Assembly (NCBI GenBank): GCA_019055375.1
Contig: JAHQIW010007086.1
Coordinates: 174,861-238,860 of the forward strand
From: Parelaphostrongylus tenuis
Lineage: Eukaryota; Nematoda; Chromadorea; Rhabditida; Metastrongylidae
Length of the DNA stretch: 64,000 bases
Direction: 5' to 3'
Both the position numbers and the translations under genes were made by a program. Positions 49,640 to 61,599 of this stretch are shown piece by piece (the first letter of the stretch is position 1; every line of letters begins with the position of its first letter). The notes beneath the pieces were generated by a model. That model saw only the letters and a list, made by a program, of their open reading frames with translations. It was not told the origin of the DNA and searched no databases.

Positions 49640-49705
49640 GTGTATAGCAGAGTGGTCAGCGGTCATTGTAGTCCACATGTTCGCTAGTTCGATATCAATT
49701 TAATA
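49640..49705 (+). repeat. tRNA-like head, orphan
   Basis: TATAGCAGAGTGGTCAGCGG (A box) and GCTAGTTCGATATC (B box) at normal spacing. Stems do not pair well enough for a tRNA. Confidence 0.4.
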
Positions 49706-49709
49706 ATAG

Positions 49710-52350
49710 CATATTGCTACCCCAGTAATCTGAGGTCTCAAAAGAACTATCGAAATGCAAGTAGAATATTTATGAAATAAGCACTTTTTGGAAAACTCAG
49801 GGAAAATGTGAAAAGATCTTTCTTTATATTTGAACACGTACTTTTGATGCTGGCACGAGCAAAGTAAAGCTCGCATCATTTGTAAGTTGTCAACCTGATA
49901 TTAGAAATGTTAAGAAGGATTTTATTGCTTACAAATGTATCTTGACTGATTGTTGAGAACCCGGAAATACTCTTGTGGAGTTATCCAGGAAAAAAGGCGA
50001 CCAGCATTCAACAGGATCTATGAAAAAAAAAGTTTCTCAGCTGCCCGCCCAACCCACAAGTAAATTCGAAGATGTCTGTGGGTGAGGAATGCAAGACAAC
50101 AATGAGAATGAAAAAATAGCTGGAATGGGAGCAAGCGACGGTTTTGCAGAGAAAATAAGTGGAAAATTTAGTCTACAATAAATAGTAGTTGAGCTGCCTC
50201 ATAAAAAAATTGGAAATAAAGTCAGAACACTCAAATACCAATCATTATTTGTTGCTTATTAGACCGCCCATGTGTGATTGGTCGACACTAAAGGATTCAT
50301 AGCTGTGCGTAAAAGTCCCTGTCTCTCTGGAAAATGAAGCCACTATCACAAATTCCCCTTCTTGAATAATGTCTGGCGATTGCCTTTGGAGGTTCTAAAG
50401 GAAATCACGCTTGCCTCATCTTAAATGTGATAATGAACGCGAAAGGTAACAAAACGGCAAAAGGCAGTCAAGTCGTTAGATGAATGTACCACTTCCATGG
50501 ATAAAGGCCACAACTCCGCAACATCAAAGAAACAAATGACGAAACTACCGCGCGTTAAGACGAGTCATATACGCACCTAACTAGTTCTTCTGGTTACTTA
50601 ACACAGTCACACTGAGATGCCTAATTAACAATACATAAGGCGTGAACTTTCCTCAATGTTATTTTATTTTTCTCTCAATGATTCGCTACATCATTTTGGC
50701 TGAATATTTCCCTATGCTTCAAATCACCACATAAAGCATGGATCGCTTCTCGCTTGTTCTTCCAAACCGCGAACTATATCACCGTTATGATTGAGGGACC
50801 CAGCTAAAAGTAAAACTATGCCGTAAGTCACTATTACTGAGATAACGACATCGTCAATGGCTCACAAACAATGGCGACTCGCATAAAATCCCGGAACGGT
50901 CATCTCGAAACTTAAGGGAAAGAAAATATCATTCTCAACAAACAAACTTCCGGCGATATTTACTCCATTTTGCAAAGACAGCGCAGTTCTTTGTCGCCCT
51001 GACGATGACTTAGTCAACCTTTCAAAAACTTTCAGTAGAAAAAGATTTCGTTGAAACATTTTTTAAACGGTACGGCAATTGAGCAGCAAATAAAATTGAT
51101 GCAGTCGTAAAGAGGCATCATTCTGTTAGAAGAAATCCTGTTTTCTAATTGCTGTACTTCTTGTGATGTAATCACCGAGGGCAAACTGTGAAGAAAGGTT
51201 TATGAGGTCTGACTGTAGGGCAACCCCAATGACCACAATAGAAAAGCGTCATCCTGCGATTATATGATTTGCTCTCGGCTTATCATGGAACCATGGATTA
51301 AAGATGCAGATTTTCTAATGATTACAACCGGGTGAGCAAATTGGGTGATCACTGGCATCACACTTTGTTGTAGACCATTTGTACAAGGAAGGCGTTAATG
51401 CTCCTTAAAGATTATGAGGCTTCTTTGTGGCAAGTGCAGATCGAGCAAGTCCAAGCCTGTATATGAAGGAAAGACGCTTTCGTGAAACGAGATCAGCATT
51501 CTAGTGGAAGAGACATTTCAGGAGTTCACAACACCTTATGTCGCATGAAAATTCGCAACGTTTTCGTTTTCATTATAATTTGCAATGAAATTGCGTGATT
51601 TTGGTATCGTTCAGTTGTGAGTTTTCTTGCAAACATTCCAGTATATAGCTAGCCTACACTTGCTGTAAATTGTAGGGTTCTTATCGGTCATAAGAGGACA
51701 AATGAAAAACTGTTCCTTTTTTATTTTTGGGAATATGTGGCTTTTCTTGCTGAAAAATAAGTCATTTCTTAACACATGGGCGTTCTTTCCGTCAAAATAA
51801 GCGTAGGAACCTTTACAGGAATCTCTTTAGTGATATTTCATCATTTGATAGTGTTCTTTTGGTCCCATAATTTACCACGTTATCTCCCTCGCATTTTCAC
51901 TTCTAATGCGTGTGCTGTAAATAACTCTGGTGCGCGATATGCCCCATAGGTCAAAGTGACTCCTATGGTTCTCAAGCAATTAACTTGATTACGTTCAATG
52001 CTGAAATGCGCTCATCCGACCAAATCGGCTAAAGGTTGGTTGTTGACAGCTGTGATAGGATATACCGGCGAACAGTGGTACAAAGCAGTGGAATCGGTTG
52101 TGTAGTTGTACACACACATTCGACCCGGTCTGAATGAAACGCGGATTCATCTACATTTGATGTTGAATGGTGTACATACCACTCAGACTCTTAGATGAAT
52201 GTATATTTGTGGCATTATGACACAAAAAGCAGGTAAAGCGATAAATTCAAGTGAATTTTTATCAAGGTTCCCAGTTTTTGTCAAGGTTGACACTGTTTTC
52301 TGACATATCGATGATATTGCGAATCGGCTACCGTAAGCAAGCGTTTCAAA
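49710..52350. other. No recognisable gene
   Basis: AT-rich sequence with decayed repeat traces. Around 51,600-51,670 a segment (TTGGTATCGTTCAGTTGTGAG..TTTTCTTGCAAACATT in part) resembles 54,910-54,975, so a degraded relative of that mariner-linked sequence is likely here. Confidence 0.4.
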
Positions 52351-52354
52351 AAAG

Positions 52355-52800
52355 AGAGATGAGCGGAACGTTTTCATTCTGATTTATTTACCATTGCTAT
52401 ATTTTCTCCCTATTTTTTTGAAGTTCGAGTGAAGTTCGAGGTAGCTATCTCGACACTGCTTTCCACCAAATCACTGATTCTGTGGAGGAACTAGCGTTAG
52501 TGAACGTTGATAAATAAAGGTGAAAAAACGAAAAGATTAGAATGGTTTTCTTCTCATTCATTTCTGATTTTTCAAGAATATTTCTCCTATTTTTCTAAGC
52601 CCGAAACTCCGAGACTGATAGTATTTCTCAGGCTTTTGTGGAACTATTGTAAACTTTGATGGTTAATAATCGCTTTATATAAGAGAAGGGAGTGTGAAAA
52701 GATAAAAGATAACGTTATAGTTTTAATCTGATTCATTTGTAATTTTTTGTGAACTTTTTCTTATTTTTACATTCGAAATACCGCGGCTGACTGCTGAGAC
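52355..52800 (+). repeat. Diverged tandem repeat, ~175 bp x ~2.5
   Basis: Successive units share AAAAGAT..TCTGATTCATTT, TTTCTCCTATTTTT/TTTCTTATTTTT and a GAAAC..CTGA..GG(A/C) block in order. Confidence 0.55.
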
Positions 52801-53459
52801 GTGCGAGTAACGCCATAACACGACTCGAAATGCCACATCGGACCCCTAAGAGGCTCTAAAAATTCTACCTGATTATATTGCATTTCAAATGGCATGATTT
52901 CAGATACAGTCGAGTGAAAATATGGATGAATCTTGTCATGCGCCTTGGCTTTATCTCATAATGGGGACTCAGACGTAATCATGATCTCACATTGGTTCTT
53001 TTCTTATGAAAAAAATCGCTACACCTCAGAAAGATAAGATAAGGACTTGGCTTACTCTATTTGTGCAATTTAAAACAAATAAACTTAGCATTGAGAGGCA
53101 CGAGAGATTGTTGAAATGACAGCATTCCGGAGAACTCTTTGACTTATCGCTTTGGGGCTATATATGTACATTAGTTTTACCATACCTTACCATCATTCAA
53201 TAATCGACCACACTGCGTAGCATTTGGAAGCTTTTGTAATTTGAAATGACTCTGCTTTCGTATCTTACGTACTCATCTTATTCACACATTAACCACGATC
53301 CGTCGTAATGACTGAAAATCAAACTCAGCTACCGGCCAAAAATTGGGTTTCACAAATGTTACATATTAAGCGATGGCTTACTGAGATATAGATTTTGTGC
53401 ACCGATTTTCATTCAGTCTCGACATAACCATAAATCATATTTTCTTTGATTAAGCATGT

Positions 53460-54660
53460 AACACAAGGTTGATAAGAAAGCTTTATTTGGCTATCGTTTT
53501 GACGTGTTTAGTCTTCTTCGGAGCCGATAGTTAGAGTCGACTGTTCACTGTCGTTTGTCTTCATAGTAAATCTCCGTCTTCGTTTCGTGTGAGCCACACC
53601 TTCTTCGCTGGAGTGTACGTCAAGTGAAAAACTTCACTCTGCAAATTTCTCATGCACGAGATATAGCGTAAGCTAAACAGCTAAGTGAGCTACTTTTGCC
53701 AATCAGTTGAAGCCCAAGAAAATGTTAACACACTGATTTGCAATCACATGCTAATTGTTGAGTGATGAAGATATTAGAAAAAGCTCACTTGGTTAACGTA
53801 TTGATGGATTTTATTTCATGGTTTCCAGTCGTTTGTCCTCTTTGTGGCCTTCGTTGTCGTTCAAGTCGGATCTTCTTCTGATGAGAACACCGGCTTAAAT
53901 GAGGTGCTCTTTATAAATGGGATGGTTGATACTTAAAGTGATTGTCCAATAATAATACTTGTTCTTTCTTTGATAAAACATGTTAAAGAAGTCGGTGTAT
54001 TTGTTAGCATGCGAGAGTCTGCAATAAAATTATGATAGCCGACTTTTCTTTAACTACGAAATTACTGATTATTCATATATTCCTTGTTGATTGGAGTCTA
54101 TAGCGTAAAATACCTAGAAAAACCTCACTAAGCCAACGTTTCGACGTGTTTCGTCTTCTTGGTAGTGACAGTTCGAGTTGGCGCCCACTATCGGTGATTT
54201 TCATCATGTAATCTTCGTGCTTGGTGGGCGTGAATCTGACCTTCCTCGCTCGAGCACAATGCGAAGCGAGAGCTTCATTCGACCAATTTCTCACATAGAG
54301 TATGAAGCATGTGCTAAATAGCTATGTCTTGTTGGTCAATTATACCCGTTGAAAGTGCCAACACATTGATTTTCAATCATATATCGCTTGTTGATTGAAG
54401 CTCCTATGCGGTGATATTGAAAAAAATCTACTCGTCTATCGTATTGGCGCGCATCGTCTTCTTCCGAGGCGATCGATCCGTGTCGATGCTTCACCGTCGT
54501 TCGTCCTCGCTGTGGTCTTCGTGTTCGAGTCGGATCTTCGGAGGAGGAGCACCGTCCGAATGAGAACCACCCTCCTCACTCCTCCTTTTATACTAGATGA
54601 TTGCTATTGATAGTGATTGTCCAACAATAATATTTGTTTTTCATTCGACAAAACATGTCA
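53460..54660 (+). repeat. Tandem array, ~300-340 bp x 4
   Basis: Units start near 53,469, 53,766, 54,106 and 54,412. Each has a TTTCGACGTGTTTCGTCTTC-type block followed by a CGTCGTTCGTCCTC-type block and, in some, a GATTGTCCAA(T/C)AATAAT end. An isolated fifth unit start lies at about 55,519 (CAAGGTTTCGACGCGTTTCG). Divergence between units is considerable. Confidence 0.65.
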
Positions 54661-54904
54661 CAGATGACGGTGTAATTACTGACTCGAAGAAGCTCCATTG
54701 CAACATTTGATAACCAATTTTCCTTCAAATTTGAACTTGCTCATCAGCCATCATTTCTGTTGTTTGAGCCTACACGGAGCTGTTGAAGACTTGTTTTCTC
54801 TGGTTGATCTATGTGGCAAAATTCTGTATTATTAAGTCGTCCCATAAGTTTTGACCGTAGAGCAACAAATACAAAATCAATTTAATATATATATAATCAA
54901 AGCA

Positions 54905-55382
54905 ACATGATTTTGGCACCGCCCAATTGCTCATTTTCTTGTAAACATTTTGGTATACAAATTGCTTACACTCACATCAAGGTGGAGCTGTTGTGGGAGC
55001 AAAATCGCTTGCTGTTGATGCACGAATGACGAGCAGGGGAAAACGCTAGTGCGTGCAAGATCAGTGGAGCTTCCTATGGACAGCCTAAGCGCGACTGATC
55101 CATCAAACAGTTCTCTCCAGCTTTGAACATCGTAAACCACTTTCTATCCGTCCTTTCTGTATCCGTATCACCCCTCCAAGCTCTATTATTTCTAGGTTCA
55201 ACTTCAATAGCGTTATCCCTGCTCTCCATTCGCGCTTGAGAACAAGAGAGTTTTTTCCTAAGACAGCCCCATTTTATAGGAAACATAGGCAACTCATATT
55301 TTAGAAGAATTTTTGTAGGAAAAGACGCAATTGAACACTAGCAAAACCATGCTATTTTGATTCCTTTTGGTTATTAAATTTG
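54905..55382 (-). mobile_element. mariner fragment with transposase N-terminus
   Basis: On the minus strand from 55,382. The frame includes EPRNNRAWRGDTDTER and RKWFTMFKAGENCLMDQSRL, matching the second helix-turn-helix and linker of mariner transposases. The catalytic region is absent and other sequence follows. About 97% identical to 63,722-64,000 over the shared part. Confidence 0.7.
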
Positions 55383-56089
55383 ATGTCAAGTGCTCTAGTG
55401 CCAAAGCTTATTATTAACCCTTTTGCACCGAATGAAATGGCATAGTGTGAAGCTGATCTCCTCTAACCTTGGAGCGACAAATCAATCACATTTTCCTTCT
55501 CATTCAAGTATGTAGTACGAGGTTTTAATAAACAGTCTTATTCTGCCAAGGTTTCGACGCGTTTCGTCTTCTTCAAACCCGACGATTCGAGCTGATCGTC
55601 CACTGTCGATAAGAGAAGATAGAGTGAGAAAACACAAGGTAATGCAACGCGTTTATTGTGATATATTCTCGTTTCGTTCATCTGCCGTCTGAACTTCTCA
55701 CCATATAACCGGCCGATCTGTGTTTCACTATCGATATATGTTCTTCGGGATCACAAACATGGAGTGGGTTGCGGTGGTCTGAGGTGCATGAGCCGGCTAA
55801 GTATTGTAAGTTACCACTGAATCATCTGGCTAAATTGATTTTTGAAAAAACCAGTTCTCAAACACAGTCGATTTTAAGGGATGCATCAGCGGAAACGCTT
55901 ACAGTTATGAAAACGTATTCGTATTATTTGGAGCATGTCAAAAACTATGCTATATCAAACAACACCCTCTATGTAAATGTCCAAAGAACAATAAGTAATG
56001 TACTAAGTTGAAGAAAAAGTTCCTTAACATCCGCTGAAAATTCAAAGTTTCTACGTAAATTCAGTTAAAAACAGCAATAATCATTCTTT

Positions 56090-56890
56090 AAAACAAAGAC
56101 CATCATTATCCACGACCTTCTACCAACGATCTGCGAGCTTCTGGCTCTGCTCGAAATACCATTCCTTGGGCTTTGAATCAAAGAACTCCTGACATGCCAC
56201 TTGAACTTGATTAAATGTCTCGAATCGGCGTACACTCAGGAAATGTCCTGTTGAGCCGAAATTGGACCTTAATCGGACAGTGGAGCATTTGGACTGTAGG
56301 CTGAGTACGGCAAGATCTTGTCTCCCCCTCCTTCAGTTCATCAGACTACTCCGTAGGCTTTCTGAAGTATAAGGATTTGCCATTCCCTAGCTAATACAGC
56401 GCGCTTTCGACAAATCAATGTCCGAATACCTTTTTTTCTATTCAGTCGCTTCTAGCGGTGGTATGATGTTTCCAATACATACCCGTTGATGTAGAGTGAT
56501 GTGCGAAACTTTCGCGTCAGGACTAGAACCCGCACCTCGCTCTTTCCGGGAGCGCATGCTCTATCCATCACACTACTGACGCCTATTTTGCACACCACTC
56601 TTTCTCATTTACAGCGTTCGAATGCTTTCCTTTTGAAGCATTAGAGGCTCGATCCAGCTGCTTGCAGTAGAGTTGGGCTTCAAGTGCGCGACTATTCGGA
56701 ACAAGTTTTAGATGTAACACTCCTTCAAAGTTTCGCCAAACGCAGACTATAACCTTCTTGCCGAACGGATTTTGACGTGCTCTTGGCCGAACCCGACGTT
56801 TGATCCGATCGCGATCGGCGAGGTAGACCCAATTTTCATGGCTCACAGTTCCTTCACCTTCGGTACCACAGATCTCTCTCACAGCATCTC
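56090..56890 (-). pseudogene. mariner transposase remnant (catalytic part), interrupted
   Basis: 56,583-56,882 encodes SHENWVYLADRD, KKVIVCVWRNFEGVLHLKLV and ALEAQLYCKQLDR, the middle of a mariner DDE domain; the expected first aspartate before the W is replaced (SHENW). 56,097-56,430 continues in mixed frames with stops: PYSAYSPNAPLSD, RRFETFNQVQVACQEFFDSK and QKLADRW, the domain's C-terminal end. Between them lies a SINE-C insertion. Frameshifts, stops and the altered catalytic residue mark it inactive. Confidence 0.8.
56487..56582 (-). repeat. SINE-C copy nested in mariner
   Basis: Minus strand: GCGTCAG.. opening, TGATGGATAGAGCATGCGC (A box), CGCTCCCGGAAAGAGCG as a perfect anticodon-like stem, GTGCGGGTTCTAGTCC (B box), CTGACGC pairing with the opening, then a TTTCGCACATCACT tail. 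The T arm is collapsed, so it is not a functional tRNA. Confidence 0.7.
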
Positions 56891-57459
56891 TTGTCGAAAA
56901 TAGTCATTTCCACCAATAGTGTATTAAAACTCGGAGCCCACTTTGTGCATCGTCATCATTTGATTTCCTGAGAGTCAATCAAACTTTGATGCATGCAACT
57001 GCAGTTGCCGTGAAAGTTTCTCATGGAAATATTCCGGAGATGTTCTCATGGATTTACATTAGCCGATGCTGTGTGAAACAGACATAAAATCTGAAATTTT
57101 TGCGGGTGTTGAGGATTTTTCTTCAACCTAGCACTGAGCGATTTATTGGTGCACTCTACCGCCTAAAATATTTTTTTGCGAATACTTGTGAGATCGCTTG
57201 TCAATATTTCGACTGTTCATCAACTTTAGTCATGGATGCTTCTGATGTTATCTCGTATTTCAAAAAGGATGGAAAGTGGATTAACGAATTAGGCATGAAT
57301 GTATTGAAATCGCTCATGAATAGAGTAAATTCAGTAGAATTTTGCGAACTGTTCACATCTTCACCGCAGAGTGATATTCAATCGTTAGATTATTTTTTGC
57401 TAATTTCATCAAACTATTTTATTTTAGTATAGTAGCAAAAATGACTAATACAAATATCC

Positions 57460-57575
57460 AATAGTGTTAAGTGATATGCAAAATCTGGAGCCTCAGGCGG
57501 GGGTCGAACCCATATATTGCCCTTGAAGGAGGCAAGTGCCAACCAAATGCACTGCCGAGACTCCCTCCGGTTCTA
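57460..57575 (-). repeat. SINE-C copy
   Basis: Minus strand: GTCTCGGCAGTGCATTTGG (A box region), TGGGTTCGACCCCCGCC (perfect B box), tail ATTTTGCATATCACTTAACA. Confidence 0.7.
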
Positions 57576-57864
57576 TGCTGACTCTTTGTGCCATACAATG
57601 TATCGAACTTGCAGCAACTAAGCGTCAATGAATTGGCCTGCTAATCAAATATTAAATTTGAACACACTCATGCTGACAGATATGAAATACATGTAATCAA
57701 CAGAAATTCTTTGTCTACTTGTTTTTCATCATAGAATTCTTGTTCTACATATGTCCAATATCTGTCAGTGTAAGTGAGCTCAAATCCGATATTTGCTTAC
57801 GAAGTCAAACCGTTTACAGTTGACTGCTGGCTGATCGATATCTTGTATCGTAGAGTGGCAAAAC

Positions 57865-57940
57865 AGGATCCTCGAGAGTGCAGTAGCTTAACACACGCTC
57901 CGGAAAAGGTGAAAAACGGGTGCGATTCCCGTCTGAATTT
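57865..57940 (+). repeat. tRNA-like head, orphan
   Basis: GAGTGCAGTAGCTTAACACA and GGGTGCGATTCCCGTC are spaced like A and B boxes. No complete cloverleaf. Confidence 0.35.
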
Positions 57941-58689
57941 GAAAGTTTGGAATATTGTTCAGCATTATCGGATAAATAAGTATAGCATCACACCTCGGTC
58001 GAAGGAACGGTTAAATAAGGAGTTATTGTTCAATAATTTGAAAATTGGCAAACTCTTGGCACTCTATTATCAGGGTTCTTTATTTAGCTAGAAGCTTTGA
58101 ATGTAATGTGGTTCAGCACTAGATTGCTTGTTTTTTGTCTTCAAATCATCGGAGCTATGGATGGTGCAAATCTTCTGCATAAACCAATTCACCGCATTGT
58201 TTGTTTTGGAAGTTCTAAATGGTGAGAACAGATGATCAAAATACACATCTGAAAGTGCATCTATGTTTGACAAGATACCCCAGAAATATAGCTAGCACGT
58301 AAGAGTTTTCTTATGAGACAGATTAATCGTTTAATGTCAGGTATCCCATGATCAACGCATCCAAAGGTACCACTGAGCTATCAAATTAGACAGCAATTCC
58401 GAATCTCAGAGTGACGCAGATCCTAGTTATCCCAAAGGACGAGATCAATCAAGAGGCCATATATGTAAACGCTACTCAACGCTGCTCTATAACATCGTCC
58501 TGATTCATATTTAGATAATATAATAATTATCATGTAAATGGGCACAAAACCAAGGTAGTAATCAGAAGCAATATTTAGAAGCAAAAGCTGATAGGCGAGC
58601 TTTGTTTTATCTAGGATCTAGAGAGTTTGTAGTGAACAGACTGGTTGCTCAACTTCTATCCAGTCTGTTAATACCTATGAAAGAAGCGC

Positions 58690-58912
58690 TCGACAAAAGA
58701 TTTGTCAAGATTGTATGTTTAATTACAATCACTGCGTGGGGACAAAGAGGAAAGGGATGTCTGACTATTCCCAAGTCCACAAGAAGATCTGCTCGACCAG
58801 TATTCTTCTACGTCTATCGAGATAAATACTCAATCAAGCCATGAACGTGAGAAGACGAATTCATTTCTAGAAGTAGTGGGGTCCGCACAGTGAATGAACT
58901 GTGATACGAATC
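58690..58912 (+). repeat. SINE-B fragment
   Basis: Body and 3' part only: AGAAGATCTGCTCGACCAGTA, GAGAAGACGAATTCATTTCTAG and GTGGGGTCCGCACAGTGAATG parallel the copy at 61.1-61.3 kb. Confidence 0.6.
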
Positions 58913-58914
58913 AA

Positions 58915-61080
58915 AGGAAATGATGAGGTGAAGATAATCATTAGGCCATCTCCTTTACAAACTTCCATTTTAACGTGGTATCTGTATATTTTACTTACGT
59001 TGTACACTTCCTTACAATTCATTCCGCTGTTCGATATCAGCTTTGCCTTTATTATTCTGCAACCCCCTTATACACATCTAAATCGCTTATTCACAAATTC
59101 ATGTAATGCCGCATCTTATGTAAAAGAACGCACTAGTTACAATGCTACTTCTCACAAATGTGAAAATTTATTGTTAGAGTCACGATGTCTCATTGCACGA
59201 ATGTCATTTTTCAATACGATGTCTGTGCTTCCTGAATCATGGTTCATTACTTTTTTTACCTCAGAACTTTTTAGAAATAATTATGTCACTTAGAAACATC
59301 CAATCTTAACTATGCAAAGTGCACTCTGCTCTTGTTTCGAACCCCGCAAAGCATGCCCCATAGCGGTAGGCAGTCACCGTTTTCTGAAGATATTTAGTTG
59401 AATTCATTTAGCCTGATAGAAAACGGAATAGATTATGTTTTAGGTGGGAAGAGCGGCAGATAAAGTGCAAAGCGCATTTACATATTGCAATTAATTTTTA
59501 CAGGCACCGAGATGGATTCAATGGACATAGGAGCATTGAATCTTTCACGCAAGATGTTTGAGTTATTCAAACTGGCAGAATCGTCAGTTGGATGTATTGC
59601 CTGAGAGATCTCAGCTATGAAAACAGTTCAAGAGCAGCTCATGGAGCAGTACAGGGATTGGCTCGGACTTTCATTTCCGATTACAACTCGTCCAAATGGG
59701 AGATTATATTTTCATAGCTCGATCCCCTTATTTATTATCTCGCATTAGCAATAATAAATTGTCGTAAACAATTTCGACATTACTCAAGAATGGCTCAATA
59801 TGTGAGTTTAAAAAGTATGCTCTGTATCTTATTAAGACAGCTCTGCCAATGCGTATTGAATCCAGTGGACCAATATGTTCATGTGTATAAGGACTGTTTT
59901 TCCATGTCGACTGATGCAACAGACTCCTCTCAAATTTTTAGAGAGTACACGGAAGGCAGTTCAAAATTGATTATAATATATAGACTATGTGCCTAGTCTG
60001 AAGAGCTGGGCAAACTTCCAGGGAGTATGATAATCCCCAAGATGGATTTTGATCAGCACGCTAAGACACCCTCTCCTTAAAGATGACGCAAATGTGTGAT
60101 TTTGTTTCAGTCCTATAGTAGCAGCCTGCAGCGTTATAGGAGACAGGAAGAAATAAACGTTTTTTCATTGCCTATTCTTGTTATTTTATAGTTACCACGA
60201 TTAGAGATGATGGAATGTTACGTACGGAGTATTGAGACTCATCTGAGGTCTGACGATGGAAGAAGGATATATATATATATATTATATATATATATATATA
60301 TCTTCTCTATCAGTGGACGCAATTTACACATCAATTTTTCATTTGGTAACACGACCATGGAATCAAAATTCGTTGTGAACATTCTGGAGCGGCCTATTGC
60401 TAAAAAATATGCATGATTACCTTGCTCAATGGATCCTGCGATTTCAATAAAAGTAATGAACTCAAGGATTTCCGAAGCGACGGATGAGAGCTAAAATAGT
60501 TGCGGATTGAGCAAATAAACTGAATTAATGGTGCCGTCTGCTGGATAAAAAAAGGTATCGAGCAGGTGATTTAAAGAGGTTGAAAATGTAGCTATACACG
60601 GAATTGGTAGGTGAATAATAACGGGCAAAAGACATAGAAATTAACTCTACAAATATAGAAAACTATAAGAATACTAAGCTGAGGGTGCAAAAAGAACGTT
60701 AAGAACTGCCGAATAAGTGATTTGAGGTATTCGGTGCTCTTTCACAAGCGTTCATTTCAAAGCGTGAAAGCCTCTACAGTGTGTTCTCACAAATGCTCAA
60801 GAATCGAATTCCAGCAAGATTCCATAGAGGTGTGTTTTCTAATTTTCAAGCAAAAATTTGCTATCAAAACAATGTTTTGCTGGTCATGAAGAAAAAAGTG
60901 CAGACGCTTTGATTGTGGCACGGTAAAATGCGCCGCGGAAGTTGACTCGCTGACGCAGCAAATCGTTGAAAACGTGGACGAACGTGGAAACATGTGCTGG
61001 AAAAGTCTTTTTCTTGAGATATTGATGAAATTTCTGTGTAAAGCCCTTGCACAAGTTCTAACATGATTTCAGAAAATGAT
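58915..61080. other. No recognisable gene
   Basis: AT-rich, with a (TA)n run at 60,268-60,302. The 130-residue plus-strand frame at 58,901-59,293 is AT-driven and partly overlaps a SINE-B fragment; no family motif is visible. Confidence 0.45.
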
Positions 61081-61084
61081 CGAT

Positions 61085-61335
61085 TTCTTTCGAGTTGGGG
61101 TGCCGTGGTCTGTGATGCTGGTCGTGGCGCACATGGGCTAAGCTTCACCTCATCACTTCCGGCAGTGCACAACGAGCGTCCTTTGGAACGCCACGGCCAG
61201 GCTATCCTTGAGATTGCAAGAAGACGTGCTCAACCAGTACTTTATATGACATTCAAGAAGAAGACGAAGAAACGAATTAAATGCCAGAAGTACTGGGATT
61301 CGATCAGTGAATGAACCGCTATGAAGACGGGTTAA
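61085..61335 (+). repeat. SINE-B copy, near full length
   Basis: Plus strand: GGTGCCGTGGTCTGTGATGC (head), CAGTGCACAACGAGCGTCCT, GGAACGCCACGGCCAGGC, AAGAAGACGTGCTCAACCAG, GTACTGGGATTCGATCAGTG. Confidence 0.85.
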
Positions 61336-61448
61336 ATAAAACTTTTGAAAGCTAAGAAAACGTATGTCATCTGCGTATGTTATTGGGAAAATAGGGTAAT
61401 TCCTCAAATCTGCGCTGTCCTGCCACCAAATAGCTATAAAGTACCAAA

Positions 61449-61573
61449 TCACTTGATTTCCAAGATTTGGCTCCCGCCAGTGTTGAGAACGATGAGAGGA
61501 TGGCTTTGGTCATCCGGTTTGAAAGCTGCAAGAAACCACAATAGTCCAGTCAGTATAAATCCATTGCCATTGC
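61449..61573 (-). CDS. Candidate exon, hydrophobic
   Basis: After a GATTGAG acceptor the frame reads NGNGFILTGLLWFLAAFKPD and on to ..NTGGSQILEIK before a stop. It looks like one membrane segment plus a short loop. No partner exons were found; it may be a pseudo-exon. Confidence 0.2.
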
Positions 61574-61599
61574 CTCAATCATCGGTGCTCCCGCCAAAG

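Noticed and set aside
56487..56582. Functional tRNA gene
   Set aside because: The acceptor-like and anticodon-like stems pair, but the T arm overlaps the acceptor and cannot form; the tail marks it as a repeat.
58901..59293. Longest ATG frame of the right part, 130 residues
   Set aside because: AT-driven composition, partly over a SINE-B fragment, no recognisable domain or splice sites.
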